From Roseicyclus sp. (GTDB taxonomy: Bacteria > Pseudomonadota > Alphaproteobacteria > Rhodobacterales > Rhodobacteraceae), in contig JAGYJU010000009.1 of the NCBI GenBank assembly GCA_018401965.1, positions 124,001-188,000 of the forward strand: a stretch of 64,000 nucleotides of DNA, read 5' to 3'. Both the position numbers and the translations under genes were made by a program. The notes under the pieces are model-generated. The model had not been told where the DNA came from. It searched no databases and worked only from the letters and a program-made list of their open reading frames with translations. Position 1 is the first letter of the stretch. Every line of letters begins with the position of its first letter. Of the stretch, positions 16,393-26,450 are shown piece by piece.

Positions 16393-18390
16393 CTAGGCGT
16401 TGCGCCCGCCCGGTCGCCGGGGGGGCGCGGCCCCGTCCATGCTGCCGCCTGGCCCCTTGCGGGCAATCCGGTCGCGCAGCGCCGCTTCATCGCCCGATCG
16501 CGGATGATTGTCGCCGTCCGATATCTCGGCGGCCATTTCATCCAACTGGCTGACCAGGGCGGTTTCGAGATTGGTGTTCAATTCCCGCGACCGGTTCACA
16601 TAGGCCGCGTTTTCCGCGATGGGCACGCCGGGTTTCCACAATTCCGCGAGTTCCCGCAGGTTCTGGCGATCGTGGCGGTAAAAGGCGGTTTCCATCTCGT
16701 GCGCCTCGTAATCGGTCAGGCCCATGTCCTCGAGCACGTAGCGCGCGGCGCGCAGCGAACTGTCGAACATCTCGCGCACGATGTGATCCGCCCCTGCCTC
16801 GTAGAGCTCGTAGACATGCAGCCGATCCTGCGCGCGCGCCGTGATCGACAGATCGGGCCGGATCTGGCGGGCATAGCGCACGAGGTCCACGGCGGCCTTG
16901 CGGTTGTCGACCGCCACCACCAGCACATTGGCCGTGGCGATGCCCGCCGCCGCCAGGAGTTCCGGCCGGGTCGGATCCCCGAAATAGCCGTGAAAGCCAA
17001 AGCGCCGCATCAACTGGATCGTCGCAAGATCGCTGTCCAGCACCACGGTGCGAAAGCCCGACGCCTGCACCATGCGGTTCACCACCTGCCCAAAGCGCCC
17101 GATGCCCGCGATGATGACCGGCGCGGCCTGCGGGATGTCTTCGGGTTCGGGCGCCGGGACCGTTTCGGTCAAGCGGCGGCGCAGATAGTCGGAGGCGATG
17201 AAGCTGAGCGGGGTCAGCAACATCGACAGCGCGATCACCAGCAACAGGGTCTGGGCCACCGGCACCGGAAACACCGCCTGCTGCACGCCGAAGGCGATCA
17301 TCACGAAGCCGAATTCGCCCGCCTGCGCCAAACCCAGCGTGAACAGCCAGCGGTCGCTGCCCCGAATGCCGAACACCGCGGCCACCCCCAACAGGACCGC
17401 GCCCTTTGCCACCATCACCCCCAGCGTCAGCCCAATGATCAGCAGCGGGTTGGCGAACAAGGTGCCGAAACTGATGCCCGCGCCCACCGTGATGAAGAAC
17501 AGGCCCAGCAAGAGCCCCTTGAAGGGTTCGATATTCGCCTCGAGCTCGTGCTTGAATTCAGAATTCGCCAGCACCACCCCGGCGACAAAGGCCCCCAACG
17601 CGGGGCTGAGCCCGACCAGGATCATCAGGACGGCAATTGCCACAACGATGACCAGCGCCACGGCCGTGTACATTTCCCGCAGCTTCGACATGTGGATGAA
17701 GCGGAACAGGAAGGGCGACAGGTAACGCCCTGCCAGGATCACGGCGATCACCGCGCCCAGCGTGACCAGCGTCACACCCCAGGCCGGCAGCCCCTCGACC
17801 AGCGACAGGCCATCATGCGCCACCGCATCGGATTGGCGCTCGATCGATCCATCGGGCGCGAAGCGCAGCGCGACCTCGGCGCTGGCCAACAGCGGCAAGA
17901 GGGCAAGAAACGGGATCACGGCGATATCCTGCGTCAACAGGACCGAAAACGCCGACCGTCCGCCACCCGTCTGCATCAGCTTTTTCTCGTTCAGCGTTTT
18001 CAGAACGATGGCTGTCGAAGACAGGGCGAGCGTCATCCCGATGGCCAGCGCCAGCGACAACGGCACCCCCATCGCCACCGCCCCCGCCGCCAGAACGGCA
18101 ATCGACAAGATCACCTGGGCGCCGCCCAGCCCCACCAGCTTGCGCCGCATGTCCCAAAGCGTCTTCGGGTCCAGCTCCAGCCCGATCAGGAACAGCATCA
18201 GCACGACACCGAATTCGGCGTAATGTTGCAGGTCCTCGGTTTCCGACCCCACCAGCCCCAGGATTGGCCCGATGGCGATACCCGCGATCAGGTAGCCCAG
18301 AACCGACCCAAGCCCGAAACGCACCGACAGCGGCACGGCAATCACCATGGCGGTCAGGTAGATCGTGGCCTGAAGCAGAACGCCTTCCAT
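16393..18390 (-). CDS. CPA2-family cation:proton antiporter, KefB/YbaL-like
   Basis: This is a 665-residue monovalent cation:proton antiporter. Residues 1-390 form a multi-spanning Na_H_Exchanger domain beginning MEGVLLQATIYLTAM with the characteristic GYLIAGIAIGP. A TrkA-N/RCK nucleotide-binding domain follows (IAGIGRFGQVVNRM, about 430, through DNRKAAVDLVRYAR). The C-terminal tail (about 600-665) is hydrophilic and not conserved. Kef-type proteins exchange K+ for H+ and are gated through the RCK domain by glutathione adducts or nucleotides. Whether it carries K+ or Na+ cannot be told. It is monocistronic and divergent from the lyxose isomerase. Confidence 0.88.
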   Translation of the reverse strand: MEGVLLQATIYLTAMVIAVPLSVRFGLGSVLGYLIAGIAIGPILGLVGSETEDLQHYAEFGVVLMLFLIGLELDPKTLWDMRRKLVGLGGAQVILSIAVLAAGAVAMGVPLSLALAIGMTLALSSTAIVLKTLNEKKLMQTGGGRSAFSVLLTQDIAVIPFLALLPLLASAEVALRFAPDGSIERQSDAVAHDGLSLVEGLPAWGVTLVTLGAVIAVILAGRYLSPFLFRFIHMSKLREMYTAVALVIVVAIAVLMILVGLSPALGAFVAGVVLANSEFKHELEANIEPFKGLLLGLFFITVGAGISFGTLFANPLLIIGLTLGVMVAKGAVLLGVAAVFGIRGSDRWLFTLGLAQAGEFGFVMIAFGVQQAVFPVPVAQTLLLVIALSMLLTPLSFIASDYLRRRLTETVPAPEPEDIPQAAPVIIAGIGRFGQVVNRMVQASGFRTVVLDSDLATIQLMRRFGFHGYFGDPTRPELLAAAGIATANVLVVAVDNRKAAVDLVRYARQIRPDLSITARAQDRLHVYELYEAGADHIVREMFDSSLRAARYVLEDMGLTDYEAHEMETAFYRHDRQNLRELAELWKPGVPIAENAAYVNRSRELNTNLETALVSQLDEMAAEISDGDNHPRSGDEAALRDRIARKGPGGSMDGAAPPRRPGGRNA

Positions 18391-18550
18391 GGCGGTGTCC
18401 CGTGATGGTTGTCACTGTCCACTCTAGGGGCCTCGATCATGCCCGTCCACCGGTCGCGCCATGCCCGGGCTGCGGCAGGATGCGCCGCCCCTTGAGATTG
18501 CCACCGGTTTCGGCGCAACTGGGGCTGGTTCGACACGAAAAGGCACAGCG

Positions 18551-19234
18551 ATGAAACGCTCCGAGATCAACACCATCATGGCCGAAGCGGATGATTTCAT
18601 CCGGTCTTTCGGCTTTGTCCTGCCGCCCTTTGCACGCTGGACCCCTGACCAGATGCGCGCCCAAAAGGATGTGGCGCGCGCGGTGATCGACGGTCGCATG
18701 GGCTGGGACATCACCGATTACGGCCAGGGCCGCTACGACGACATGGGCCTGTTCCTGTTCACGCTGCGCAATGGCCGCCTGGCCGATCTGCACCGGGGCG
18801 GCGGCATGTGCTATGCCGAGAAGCTGTTGATTTCAAAGCGTGATCAGCTGTCCCCGATGCATCGCCACTATCTCAAGGCCGAAGACATCATCAACCGGGG
18901 CGGCGCGACGCTTGCCATCGAGCTTCATGGCTCTGCCCCCGACGGGTCGTTCGACGAGACGGCGGGTGGCCGGGTGATGTGCGACGGGATCGCGCGCGAT
19001 TTTGCCCCCGGCGAGGTGCTGATGCTGGCCCCCGGCGAAAGCGTGACCCTGATGCCGGGCGATTGGCACGCCTTTTGGGGCGAAGGTGGCGATGTCCTGA
19101 TCGGCGAGGTCTCGACCGTCAACGATGATGAAACCGACAACTGGTTCCGCGACCCCATCGGCCGCTTTGCCGACATCGACGAAGACGTGGCGCCGACGCA
19201 TTTGCTGGTATCCGATTACGGACGGTGGTTGTGA
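18551..19234 (+). CDS. D-lyxose isomerase (cupin-type)
   Basis: This is a 227-residue cupin protein matching bacterial D-lyxose ketol-isomerases (EC 5.3.1.15), which interconvert D-lyxose with D-xylulose and often D-mannose with D-fructose. Metal-binding positions are expected in SPMHRHYLKAEDIINRGG and in GDWHAFWGE, and the N-terminus KRSEINTIMAEADDFI plus the length are typical. The start is the ATG at 18551; the frame is open 30 codons upstream but without similarity. There are no sugar transporter or kinase neighbours, so its pathway here is unclear. It is convergent with purD across a REP-like palindrome. Confidence 0.85.
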   Translation: MKRSEINTIMAEADDFIRSFGFVLPPFARWTPDQMRAQKDVARAVIDGRMGWDITDYGQGRYDDMGLFLFTLRNGRLADLHRGGGMCYAEKLLISKRDQLSPMHRHYLKAEDIINRGGATLAIELHGSAPDGSFDETAGGRVMCDGIARDFAPGEVLMLAPGESVTLMPGDWHAFWGEGGDVLIGEVSTVNDDETDNWFRDPIGRFADIDEDVAPTHLLVSDYGRWL

Positions 19235-19244
19235 CGCGCCTGAT

Positions 19245-19265
19245 GGTGCGCCTTCAGGCGGCACC
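19245..19265. repeat. REP-like palindrome between convergent genes
   Basis: GGTGCGCCTTCAGG-CGGCACC is a degenerate copy of the GGTGCGCC REP core seen around the RAYT pseudogene at 2.5-3.2 kb. It sits in the 63-base gap between the lyxose isomerase and purD stops, and may double as a terminator. Confidence 0.6.
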
Positions 19266-19297
19266 CCCTGCGACAACAACCACCACCCGATGACGCG

Positions 19298-20560
19298 CTA
19301 TAGCCCGCGCCAGCCAATGTCGCGGCGATAGACGCCCTCGGGCCAATCCACCGCCTCGACCATGCCGTAGGCCCGATCCCGCGCCTGTTGCAGCGTTTCG
19401 CCCCGTGCGGTGACGGTCAGCACCCGCCCGCCGTTGGCACACCATTCGCCGCCCGCCCGCGCGGTGCCCGCGTGAAACACCATGTGCTGCGCATCCTCGG
19501 GCAGCCCGTCAAGCCCCGCGATCACGCTGCCCCTGGCATAGTCGCCCGGATAGCCCTTGGCCGCCATCACCACGCACAGCGCGTGGTCATCGGCCCAGGT
19601 GACCGCCATATCGGCCAACCGCCCCTCGGCGCAGGCCAGCATCAGGTCCAGCGCCTGTCCCCCCAGCCGCATCATCAAGACCTGGCATTCCGGATCGCCG
19701 AAGCGTGCGTTGTATTCCACCAGTCGGGGCTGGCCATTCTCGATCATCAGACCGACATACAGCACCCCGCGATAGGGCGTGCCGCGCCGGGCCATTTCCG
19801 CCACCGTGGGCCGCACGATCCGGTCCAGCGCGGCTTGCGTCACCGCATCCGTCATCACCGGCGCCGGGCTGTAGGCCCCCATGCCGCCGGTGTTGGGCCC
19901 GGTATCGCCATCGCCGATCCGCTTGTGATCTTGCGCCGTGCCGATGGGCAGAACGGTCTCGCCATCGGTCAACACGAAGAAAGAGGCCTCTTCGCCGCCC
20001 ATGAACTCCTCGATCACCACCTCGGCCCCGGCCGCACCAAAGGCGCCGCCGAACATGTCGTCTATGGCGTCTTGCGCCTGTTGCAGGGTTTCGGCCACGA
20101 CCACGCCCTTGCCCGCGGCCAGGCCATCGGCCTTGACCACGATGGGCGCGCCCCGGGCGGCCACATGGGCGTGGGCGGCCTGCGCATCGGTGAACCGCGC
20201 CCAGGCGGCGGTCGGCGCGCCGCAGGCATCGCAGACGTCCTTGGTAAAGGCTTTCGATGCCTCCAGCCGCGCCGCCGCCGCCGATGGCCCGAACACCGCG
20301 ATACCGGCAGCCACCAAGGCATCGGCCACGCCCGCGGCCAGCGGCGCCTCTGGTCCGATGATCACGAAATCGATCGCGGCCTCCACCGCAAAGCCCACCA
20401 CCGCCTCGCCATCGGTGATGGTCAGATCGGCGCAATCGGCGATCATCGCGATGCCCGCATTGCCCGGCGCCACGATCAACCGGTCACATTTCGGGTTTTG
20501 CAACACTGCCCATGCCAGAGCATGTTCACGCCCGCCACTGCCCAGGATCAGGATATTCAA
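19298..20560 (-). CDS. purD: Phosphoribosylamine-glycine ligase (GAR synthetase)
   Basis: PurD makes glycinamide ribonucleotide in purine synthesis. The 420-residue product has the N-terminal NILILGSGGREHALAW, GPEAPLAAG, the ATP-grasp part VVKADGLAAGKGVVVAET, GPNTGGMGAYSPAPV and YNARFGDPECQVLMMRL. The start is TTG at 20560, because the family motif follows directly and there is no ATG or GTG in frame close by; a GGAG lies about a dozen bases upstream. The long upstream extension of the open frame is antisense to xseA. It is divergent from xseA with a gap of only 78 bases. Confidence 0.95.
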   Translation of the reverse strand: MNILILGSGGREHALAWAVLQNPKCDRLIVAPGNAGIAMIADCADLTITDGEAVVGFAVEAAIDFVIIGPEAPLAAGVADALVAAGIAVFGPSAAAARLEASKAFTKDVCDACGAPTAAWARFTDAQAAHAHVAARGAPIVVKADGLAAGKGVVVAETLQQAQDAIDDMFGGAFGAAGAEVVIEEFMGGEEASFFVLTDGETVLPIGTAQDHKRIGDGDTGPNTGGMGAYSPAPVMTDAVTQAALDRIVRPTVAEMARRGTPYRGVLYVGLMIENGQPRLVEYNARFGDPECQVLMMRLGGQALDLMLACAEGRLADMAVTWADDHALCVVMAAKGYPGDYARGSVIAGLDGLPEDAQHMVFHAGTARAGGEWCANGGRVLTVTARGETLQQARDRAYGMVEAVDWPEGVYRRDIGWRGL

Positions 20561-20638
20561 TTCCGCCGCTCCGCTTGCTAGGGTGGGGGTGCAATAGCGG
20601 GGCTTGGGCCCTGACACAACCGGTGGGGCAGCGCGGGG

Positions 20639-22213
20639 ATGGATGATCTGATCGAGGATGCAGGCGAGGGGACCAGCCCCGGCAATGCCCCCGAATTCAC
20701 CGTCTCGGAAATTTCCGGCGCGGTGAAGCGCAGCATCGAGACCGGGTTTTCCCATATCCGCGTGCGCGGCGAGATCGGGCGCCTGTCGCTGCCGCGGTCG
20801 GGCCATGTCTATCTCGATCTCAAGGATGACCGCAGCGTTCTGGCCTCGGTGATCTGGAAGGGCACCGCCGCGCGGCTCGCCCACCCGCCCGAGGAAGGCA
20901 TGGAGGTGATCGCCACCGGCCGCCTCACCACCTTTCCCGGCCAGTCGAAATACCAGATGGTGATCGAGGATCTGCGCCCCGCGGGGGCGGGGGCGCTGAT
21001 GGCGATGCTGGAAAAGCGCCGCGCGATGCTCGCCGCCGAGGGGCTGTTCGACGAAGGCCGCAAACGCCCGCTCCCGTTCCTGCCCGAGGTGATCGGCGTC
21101 GTCACCTCGCCCTCGGGGGCGGTGATCCGGGACATCCTGCACCGGCTGCGCGACCGCTTCCCGCGCGAGGTGCTGATCTGGCCCGTCGCTGTCCAGGGGG
21201 CGAAATGCGCCCCCGAGGTGGCGCGCGCGATCCACGGGTTCAACGCCCTGCCCGGTGGCGGGCGCATCCCCCGGCCCGACCTGATCATCGTGGCGCGCGG
21301 TGGCGGCTCGCTCGAAGATCTCTGGGGCTTCAACGAGGAAATCGTGGTGCGCGCTGCCGCCGCCAGCGCCATCCCCCTGATCTCGGCGGTGGGCCATGAA
21401 ACCGATACGACGCTGATCGATCATGCCGCTGATTGGCGCGCGCCCACGCCCACGGCGGCGGCCGAACGCGCGGTGCCGGTGCGGATGGACCTGCTCGGCT
21501 GGCTGCGCGGCCAGGATGGGATCCTGACGCGCGGCATGACCGGTGCGCTGTCGCTGCGCCACCAACGCCTGCGCGATCTCTCGCGCGCGCTGCCCCGGCC
21601 CGAAAGCCTGCTCGAGGCCGCCCGCCAAAGGCTCGATCTGGCCGTGGCGGGCCTTGCGCCCGCACTGCGCCACCGCGCGGGCCTGGCGCGCGGGCGGCTC
21701 GACACGGCGGCGGGGCGACTTGGCCCCGCACAAGACCGCGCCCTGGCGCGCAAGCGCCTTGCGCTTGGGCAAACGGCCGCCCGCCTCAGCCCCGCGTCAC
21801 TTCAGGCCCTGATCCGCCAAACCCGCCGGGATCTTGCGGGGCTGGACCAGCGGCTCGATCCGGCCCGCCAGGCCGCGCGGGTGCAAGACGCGCGCGCGCG
21901 CCTTCAAGACCTGTCGAACCGCTTCGCCCGCAGCGCCGCCACGGGCCTTGCCGCGCGCCGCGACAGGCTGGCCACGCTCGAGCGGCTGCACCAGACGCTG
22001 GGCTATACCGAAACCCTGCGGCGCGGCTATGCCGTGATCCGCGCGGGCGAGGGGCTGGTGACCAGCAAGGCGCTCGCACAGCCCCACGCGGCGCTCGAGA
22101 TCGAATTCGCCGATGGCCGCCTGGCCGTCACCCCGCTTGGCGCCAGCGCCAAACCTGCCTCCAAGGCAACGCCCCCAAAACCCGGCAAACCCGATCAGGG
22201 CCGTCTCTTCTGA
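20639..22213 (+). CDS. xseA: Exodeoxyribonuclease VII large subunit
   Basis: XseA is the catalytic subunit of ExoVII, which degrades single-stranded DNA from both ends. The 524-residue product has an N-terminal OB fold (about 20-115, FTVSEISGAVKRSIE, GHVYLDLKDD) and the catalytic core with VVTSPSGAVIRDILH, ARGGGSLEDLWGFNEE and SAVGHETDTTLIDHAADWRAPTP (quoted only in part). It ends with the long helical region, rich in Arg/Leu/Ala (about 300-480), and a Pro/Lys-rich tail. It starts with MDDLIEDAGEGT. The small subunit XseB is not in the window. Confidence 0.95.
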   Translation: MDDLIEDAGEGTSPGNAPEFTVSEISGAVKRSIETGFSHIRVRGEIGRLSLPRSGHVYLDLKDDRSVLASVIWKGTAARLAHPPEEGMEVIATGRLTTFPGQSKYQMVIEDLRPAGAGALMAMLEKRRAMLAAEGLFDEGRKRPLPFLPEVIGVVTSPSGAVIRDILHRLRDRFPREVLIWPVAVQGAKCAPEVARAIHGFNALPGGGRIPRPDLIIVARGGGSLEDLWGFNEEIVVRAAAASAIPLISAVGHETDTTLIDHAADWRAPTPTAAAERAVPVRMDLLGWLRGQDGILTRGMTGALSLRHQRLRDLSRALPRPESLLEAARQRLDLAVAGLAPALRHRAGLARGRLDTAAGRLGPAQDRALARKRLALGQTAARLSPASLQALIRQTRRDLAGLDQRLDPARQAARVQDARARLQDLSNRFARSAATGLAARRDRLATLERLHQTLGYTETLRRGYAVIRAGEGLVTSKALAQPHAALEIEFADGRLAVTPLGASAKPASKATPPKPGKPDQGRLF

Positions 22214-22250
22214 TCGTCCCTTCATCTTGGCCGGAAAACTCCGGGGGGGG

Positions 22251-22294
22251 CGGGGGGCTGGCCCCCCGGCGCGAATTTTCGGATGAAAATTCGC
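22251..22294. terminator. Double hairpin between convergent xseA and iorB
   Basis: The 87-base gap carries two perfect inverted repeats: CGGGGGGC / GCCCCCCG (22251-22268) and GCGAATTTTC-GGAT-GAAAATTCGC (22271-22294). They are preceded by TTCATCTTGG and GGAAAACTCC, which resembles the lead sequence of the 6.0-kb and 41.5-kb hairpins. Both stems fold on either strand, so bidirectional termination is likely. Confidence 0.7.
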
Positions 22295-22300
22295 ACAGGC

Positions 22301-24550
22301 CTAGCCCGTGAAACGCACCCGCCGGTTCAGCGGCAGATCGCGGATGCGTTCGCCGGTCAAATCAAAGATCGCATTGGCCAGCGCCGGCGCGGCGGGCGGT
22401 GTGGCGGGTTCGCCCACGCCGCCGATATGCCCCGAGGTTTCCAGGATGCGCACCTCGACCCGTGGCATCTGGTGTTGGCGCAGCGCGTCGTAATCGGGGA
22501 AATTGCCCTCCACCACCGCGCCATCGGCAAAGCGGATCTCTTCCATCATCGCCGCCGACAGGCCGTAGACCAGCCCCCCCACCATCTGCGCCTCGATGAT
22601 CGAGGGATCAAGCGCCCGGCCCACATCGCAGGCGATCCAGGCGCGGGTCAGCGCGATGGCCCCGCCCTGATCCTGCACCTCGATCACCACGGCGACGGGG
22701 GTGTGAAAGCTGTGGGTCATCGCCACGCCCATGCCGGTGCCCTGCGGGCGCGGCGCGTTCCAACCCGACATCTGCGCCACCGCGCGCAACACGCCCGCGC
22801 TGGGCGCATGTTCCCGCTCCGCCAGGTCAAGCCGAAAGCCCAAGGGGTCGCGCCCGCCGGCGCGGGCCATTTCATCGACAAAGCTTTCCATGAAAAACCC
22901 GTTGAAGGAATTGCCGACCGATCGCCAGAACCCCACCGGCACCGCCAGATCGGCCAGGTGCCCGGTCACGCGGTAATTCGGGATGGCATAGGGTTGGTTG
23001 AACATGCCCTCGACATGGCCCTTGTCGGGGCCGGGCGGGGCCTGGCCGGTCAACCGTGCCATGGATTGGCGCGTCACCGAAGGCGCGGCCACGCGCCCCT
23101 CCAAGGCATGGGCAAAGCCGTTGCGGATCACGCCGCGCATCCGGGCGCAGGCGGCGGGGCGATAGAAATCATGGCGCATGTCTTCTTCGCGCGACCAGGT
23201 CACCTGTACCGGCGTGCCCGGCATCGCGTCGGCCACGCGCGCGGCCAACACGATGAAATCGCTTTCGCCGCGCCGCCCGAAGCCGCCGCCCAGGTAGGTG
23301 ACATGGCAGGTGACGGCCTCCGGCTCCAATCCCACCGCCTGTGCTGCGGCGGCCTCGGCAAAGCCCGGCGCCTGGGTTCCGGCCCAGATCTCCAGCCGGT
23401 CGCCCTGGTGGTGGGCTGTGGCATTCATCGGCTCCATCGTGGCATGGGCCAGCCAGGGCACGGTATATTCGGCCTCGATCACCCGGTCGCTCGGGGTGAT
23501 GTCCATCGCGTCCACGTCGCCTTGATCGCGCAGCATGGAATCGGGGGCGTCATCCAGCGCGGCGCGGATCGCCGCCATCAGCGCCTCCGATGTTTCGGGA
23601 TAGGGCGCGGGGCCCCAGTCGATGATCACCGCCTCTGCGGCCTGCATCGCGATCCAGGTGTTCGTGGCCACCACCGCGATCCCGGTGCCAAGATCGATCA
23701 CCCGCTCGACCCCCGGCAGGGCCAGCGCCGCGCTGGCGTCAAAAGACAGCATCGCGCCGCCCAGCCGGGGGCACATCCGCACGGTGGCAAAGCGCAGGCC
23801 GGGCAGGCGCGTGTCGATGCCGAAGTGTGCCCGGCCCGTGACCTTTTCCACCATGTCGAGCCGGGGCATGGACCGGCCAAGGTATTTCCATTGCGACGCG
23901 GGCCGCAGATCGACACGGCGGGGCGGATCGATCCGGGCGGCCTCCTCGGCCAGGTCAGCATAGGCGATGCTGATGCCCCCCGGCGCGATCACCCGGCCGT
24001 CGCGGGTTTCAAGACTGCCCAAGGGCAGGCCAAGCCGGGTGGCGGCGGCCTGTTTCAGCACCTCGCGCGCGGTCGCGCCCGCGCGGCGCAGCCGGTCATA
24101 GGCATCCAGGGTCGAGGTCGACCCGCCGGTAACCTGCAACCCGATCATCTTGGGCAGGATCGACATGGCCTCGACCATCATGTCCTGTATCGCGCTGCGG
24201 TCGTAATCCGTGCTGGGCAAGGCATGGCTCATCAGCCCGGCGTTGTAATAGGCCTGCGCCGCGGGCCCGTGGATGACGCGCACGTCATCCCAGGCCACAT
24301 CCAGTTCCTCGGCCAGAAGCGCGGGCAGGGTGGTATAGACGCCCTGGCCCATCTCGGCGCGGGCGGCGATCAGGGTGACGCCCTGTTGGTCGATGATGAC
24401 CCAAGGGTTGAGCGCAACCTCGCCCTCACCGGGGTCCAGCGGGTTGGGCAGGTCGCGCCGATACTGGTAGACGCCAAAGGCCACGCCGCCTGCCACGGCC
24501 GCCGTTCCGATCAGAAAGCCCCGCCGCGCGATCTTGCCCCAGTTCGCCAT
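22301..24550 (-). CDS. iorB: Molybdopterin-binding subunit of IorAB-type aldehyde/isoquinoline oxidoreductase
   Basis: This is the 749-residue molybdenum subunit of a two-component xanthine-oxidase-family hydroxylase. A twin-arginine signal, RRGFLIGTAAVAGG (about 9-22), marks export to the periplasm with cofactor bound. Molybdopterin-site segments include ARAEMGQGVYT, the THGGFGRR-like LGGGFGRRGE, SVGNSFNGFFMES and GGVGEPATPPAAPALANA. It is encoded three bases after the 2Fe-2S subunit gene. The true substrate (aldehyde, N-heterocycle or other) is not predictable. No FAD subunit is present, consistent with the IorAB class that passes electrons to a cytochrome. No XdhC-like maturation gene is adjacent. 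Confidence 0.88.
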   Translation of the reverse strand: MANWGKIARRGFLIGTAAVAGGVAFGVYQYRRDLPNPLDPGEGEVALNPWVIIDQQGVTLIAARAEMGQGVYTTLPALLAEELDVAWDDVRVIHGPAAQAYYNAGLMSHALPSTDYDRSAIQDMMVEAMSILPKMIGLQVTGGSTSTLDAYDRLRRAGATAREVLKQAAATRLGLPLGSLETRDGRVIAPGGISIAYADLAEEAARIDPPRRVDLRPASQWKYLGRSMPRLDMVEKVTGRAHFGIDTRLPGLRFATVRMCPRLGGAMLSFDASAALALPGVERVIDLGTGIAVVATNTWIAMQAAEAVIIDWGPAPYPETSEALMAAIRAALDDAPDSMLRDQGDVDAMDITPSDRVIEAEYTVPWLAHATMEPMNATAHHQGDRLEIWAGTQAPGFAEAAAAQAVGLEPEAVTCHVTYLGGGFGRRGESDFIVLAARVADAMPGTPVQVTWSREEDMRHDFYRPAACARMRGVIRNGFAHALEGRVAAPSVTRQSMARLTGQAPPGPDKGHVEGMFNQPYAIPNYRVTGHLADLAVPVGFWRSVGNSFNGFFMESFVDEMARAGGRDPLGFRLDLAEREHAPSAGVLRAVAQMSGWNAPRPQGTGMGVAMTHSFHTPVAVVIEVQDQGGAIALTRAWIACDVGRALDPSIIEAQMVGGLVYGLSAAMMEEIRFADGAVVEGNFPDYDALRQHQMPRVEVRILETSGHIGGVGEPATPPAAPALANAIFDLTGERIRDLPLNRRVRFTG

Positions 24551-24553
24551 CCG

Positions 24554-25018
24554 TCATGCCCCCCGCAGGGTCGCGGCGGCGGTCTGCACCGCGGCGCGGA
24601 TGCGCGGGTAGGTGCCGCAGCGGCACAGGTTGCCCGACAGGGCCGCGTCGATATCGGCATCGGTCGGGGCGGGCGTTTCGGCCAAGAGGCTGGCGGCCTG
24701 CATGATCTGCCCCGATTGGCAGTAGCCGCATTGCGCCACCTGGTGCGCGACCCAGGCGGCCTGCACCGCATGCAGCGCGTCGGGCCTGCCGAGCCCCTCG
24801 ATCGTGGTGACCTCGCCCCAGACATCGGCCAGCGCCACCTGGCACGACCGCACCGCCGCGCCGTCGATCTGCACGGTGCAGGCGCCGCAGGCCGCAACCC
24901 CGCAGCCGTATTTCGTGCCCGTCAGGTCAAGCGCATCCCGCAACACCCACAACAGCGGCATGTCATCGGGCAGATCGACGCTATGGGTGGTTCCGTTCAC
25001 TGTCAGGGTGGTGGCCAT
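24554..25018 (-). CDS. iorA: 2Fe-2S subunit of IorAB-type oxidoreductase
   Basis: This is a 154-residue iron-sulphur subunit with the two-domain arrangement of the xanthine oxidase family. The plant-type [2Fe-2S] motif is [16 protein letters not shown] (about 38-53). The second, helical-domain cluster has [11 protein letters not shown] (about 97-107) and CRCGTYPRI (about 132-140). It has no signal peptide and is probably exported together with the Tat-tagged IorB. It is the first gene of the iorA-iorB unit, transcribed on the minus strand. Confidence 0.93.
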   Translation of the reverse strand: MATTLTVNGTTHSVDLPDDMPLLWVLRDALDLTGTKYGCGVAACGACTVQIDGAAVRSCQVALADVWGEVTTIEGLGRPDALHAVQAAWVAHQVAQCGYCQSGQIMQAASLLAETPAPTDADIDAALSGNLCRCGTYPRIRAAVQTAAATLRGA

Positions 25019-25108
25019 GGCTGTCTCCCTTTCGTGCCTGTGACTCAGCTAGCAGGGCGCGGGCCAAGGTCAAAGCGCGGGTCCGGGACGGGCTTGGGCG
25101 ACGTTGCG

Positions 25109-25435
25109 TCAATGCCCGGCGCTTGACCACAGGTTCAAGACCATGACCCCCGCCACGATCAACCCGATGCCAACCACGGCGGGCAGGTCCAACCGCTGGC
25201 CATAGACCAGCCAGCCGATCAGGGTCACGGCGGCCACGCCCACCCCCGACCAGATCGCATAGGTCACGCCAAGCGGCACCGTGCGCAGCACCAGCGCCAG
25301 GAAATAAAAGGCGATGGCATAGCCGATCACCACGATGACGGATGGGCCGACCCGGCTGAACCCGTCCGAGGCCTTCAGCGCGGTGGTGCCGATCACCTCG
25401 CCGGTGATGGCAACGATCAGGTATAGCCAGGGCAT
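25109..25435 (-). CDS. Small multidrug resistance (SMR) efflux protein, EmrE/QacE type
   Basis: This is a 108-residue four-helix membrane protein. The membrane-embedded glutamate lies in [16 protein letters not shown], and the third-helix motif TYAIWSGVG and [11 protein letters not shown] follow EmrE closely rather than the guanidinium exporter Gdx. SMR proteins act as antiparallel dimers exchanging protons for cationic drugs. The start is the ATG 25435 ([10 protein letters not shown]); the frame extends 37 codons upstream without similarity. It lies downstream of the peptide ABC operon in the same direction but is separated by a strong hairpin, so it is probably a separate unit. Confidence 0.92.
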   Translation of the reverse strand: MPWLYLIVAITGEVIGTTALKASDGFSRVGPSVIVVIGYAIAFYFLALVLRTVPLGVTYAIWSGVGVAAVTLIGWLVYGQRLDLPAVVGIGLIVAGVMVLNLWSSAGH

Positions 25436-25455
25436 CGCGACCTCGTGAAACGGAT

Positions 25456-25487
25456 ATGCCCCCCGGCTTTGGCGGGCCGGGGGGCAT
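25456..25487. terminator. Strong hairpin after the peptide ABC operon
   Basis: A 12-bp perfect stem ATGCCCCCCGGC / GCCGGGGGGCAT with an 8-base loop lies between the last permease gene and the SMR gene, both on the minus strand. The short T-tract is on the plus-strand side only, so on the minus strand it may act as a partial terminator or 3' stabiliser of the ABC transcript. Confidence 0.6.
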
Positions 25488-25511
25488 TTGGCAAGATCGC
25501 GGGTGCGCGCG

Positions 25512-26442
<931 letters not shown>

Positions 26443-26450
<8 letters not shown>

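Noticed and set aside
16504..18405. Long plus-strand frame over the antiporter
   Set aside because: Gln/His/Arg-rich shadow of the Kef-type gene.
20561..21772. N-terminal extension of purD
   Set aside because: The open frame continues upstream of PurD but is antisense to xseA, and the family N-terminus begins exactly at TTG 20560.
22283..25126. 947-codon open frame on the plus strand
   Set aside because: Antisense shadow of iorA/iorB; His/Arg/Gly-rich and without family motifs.
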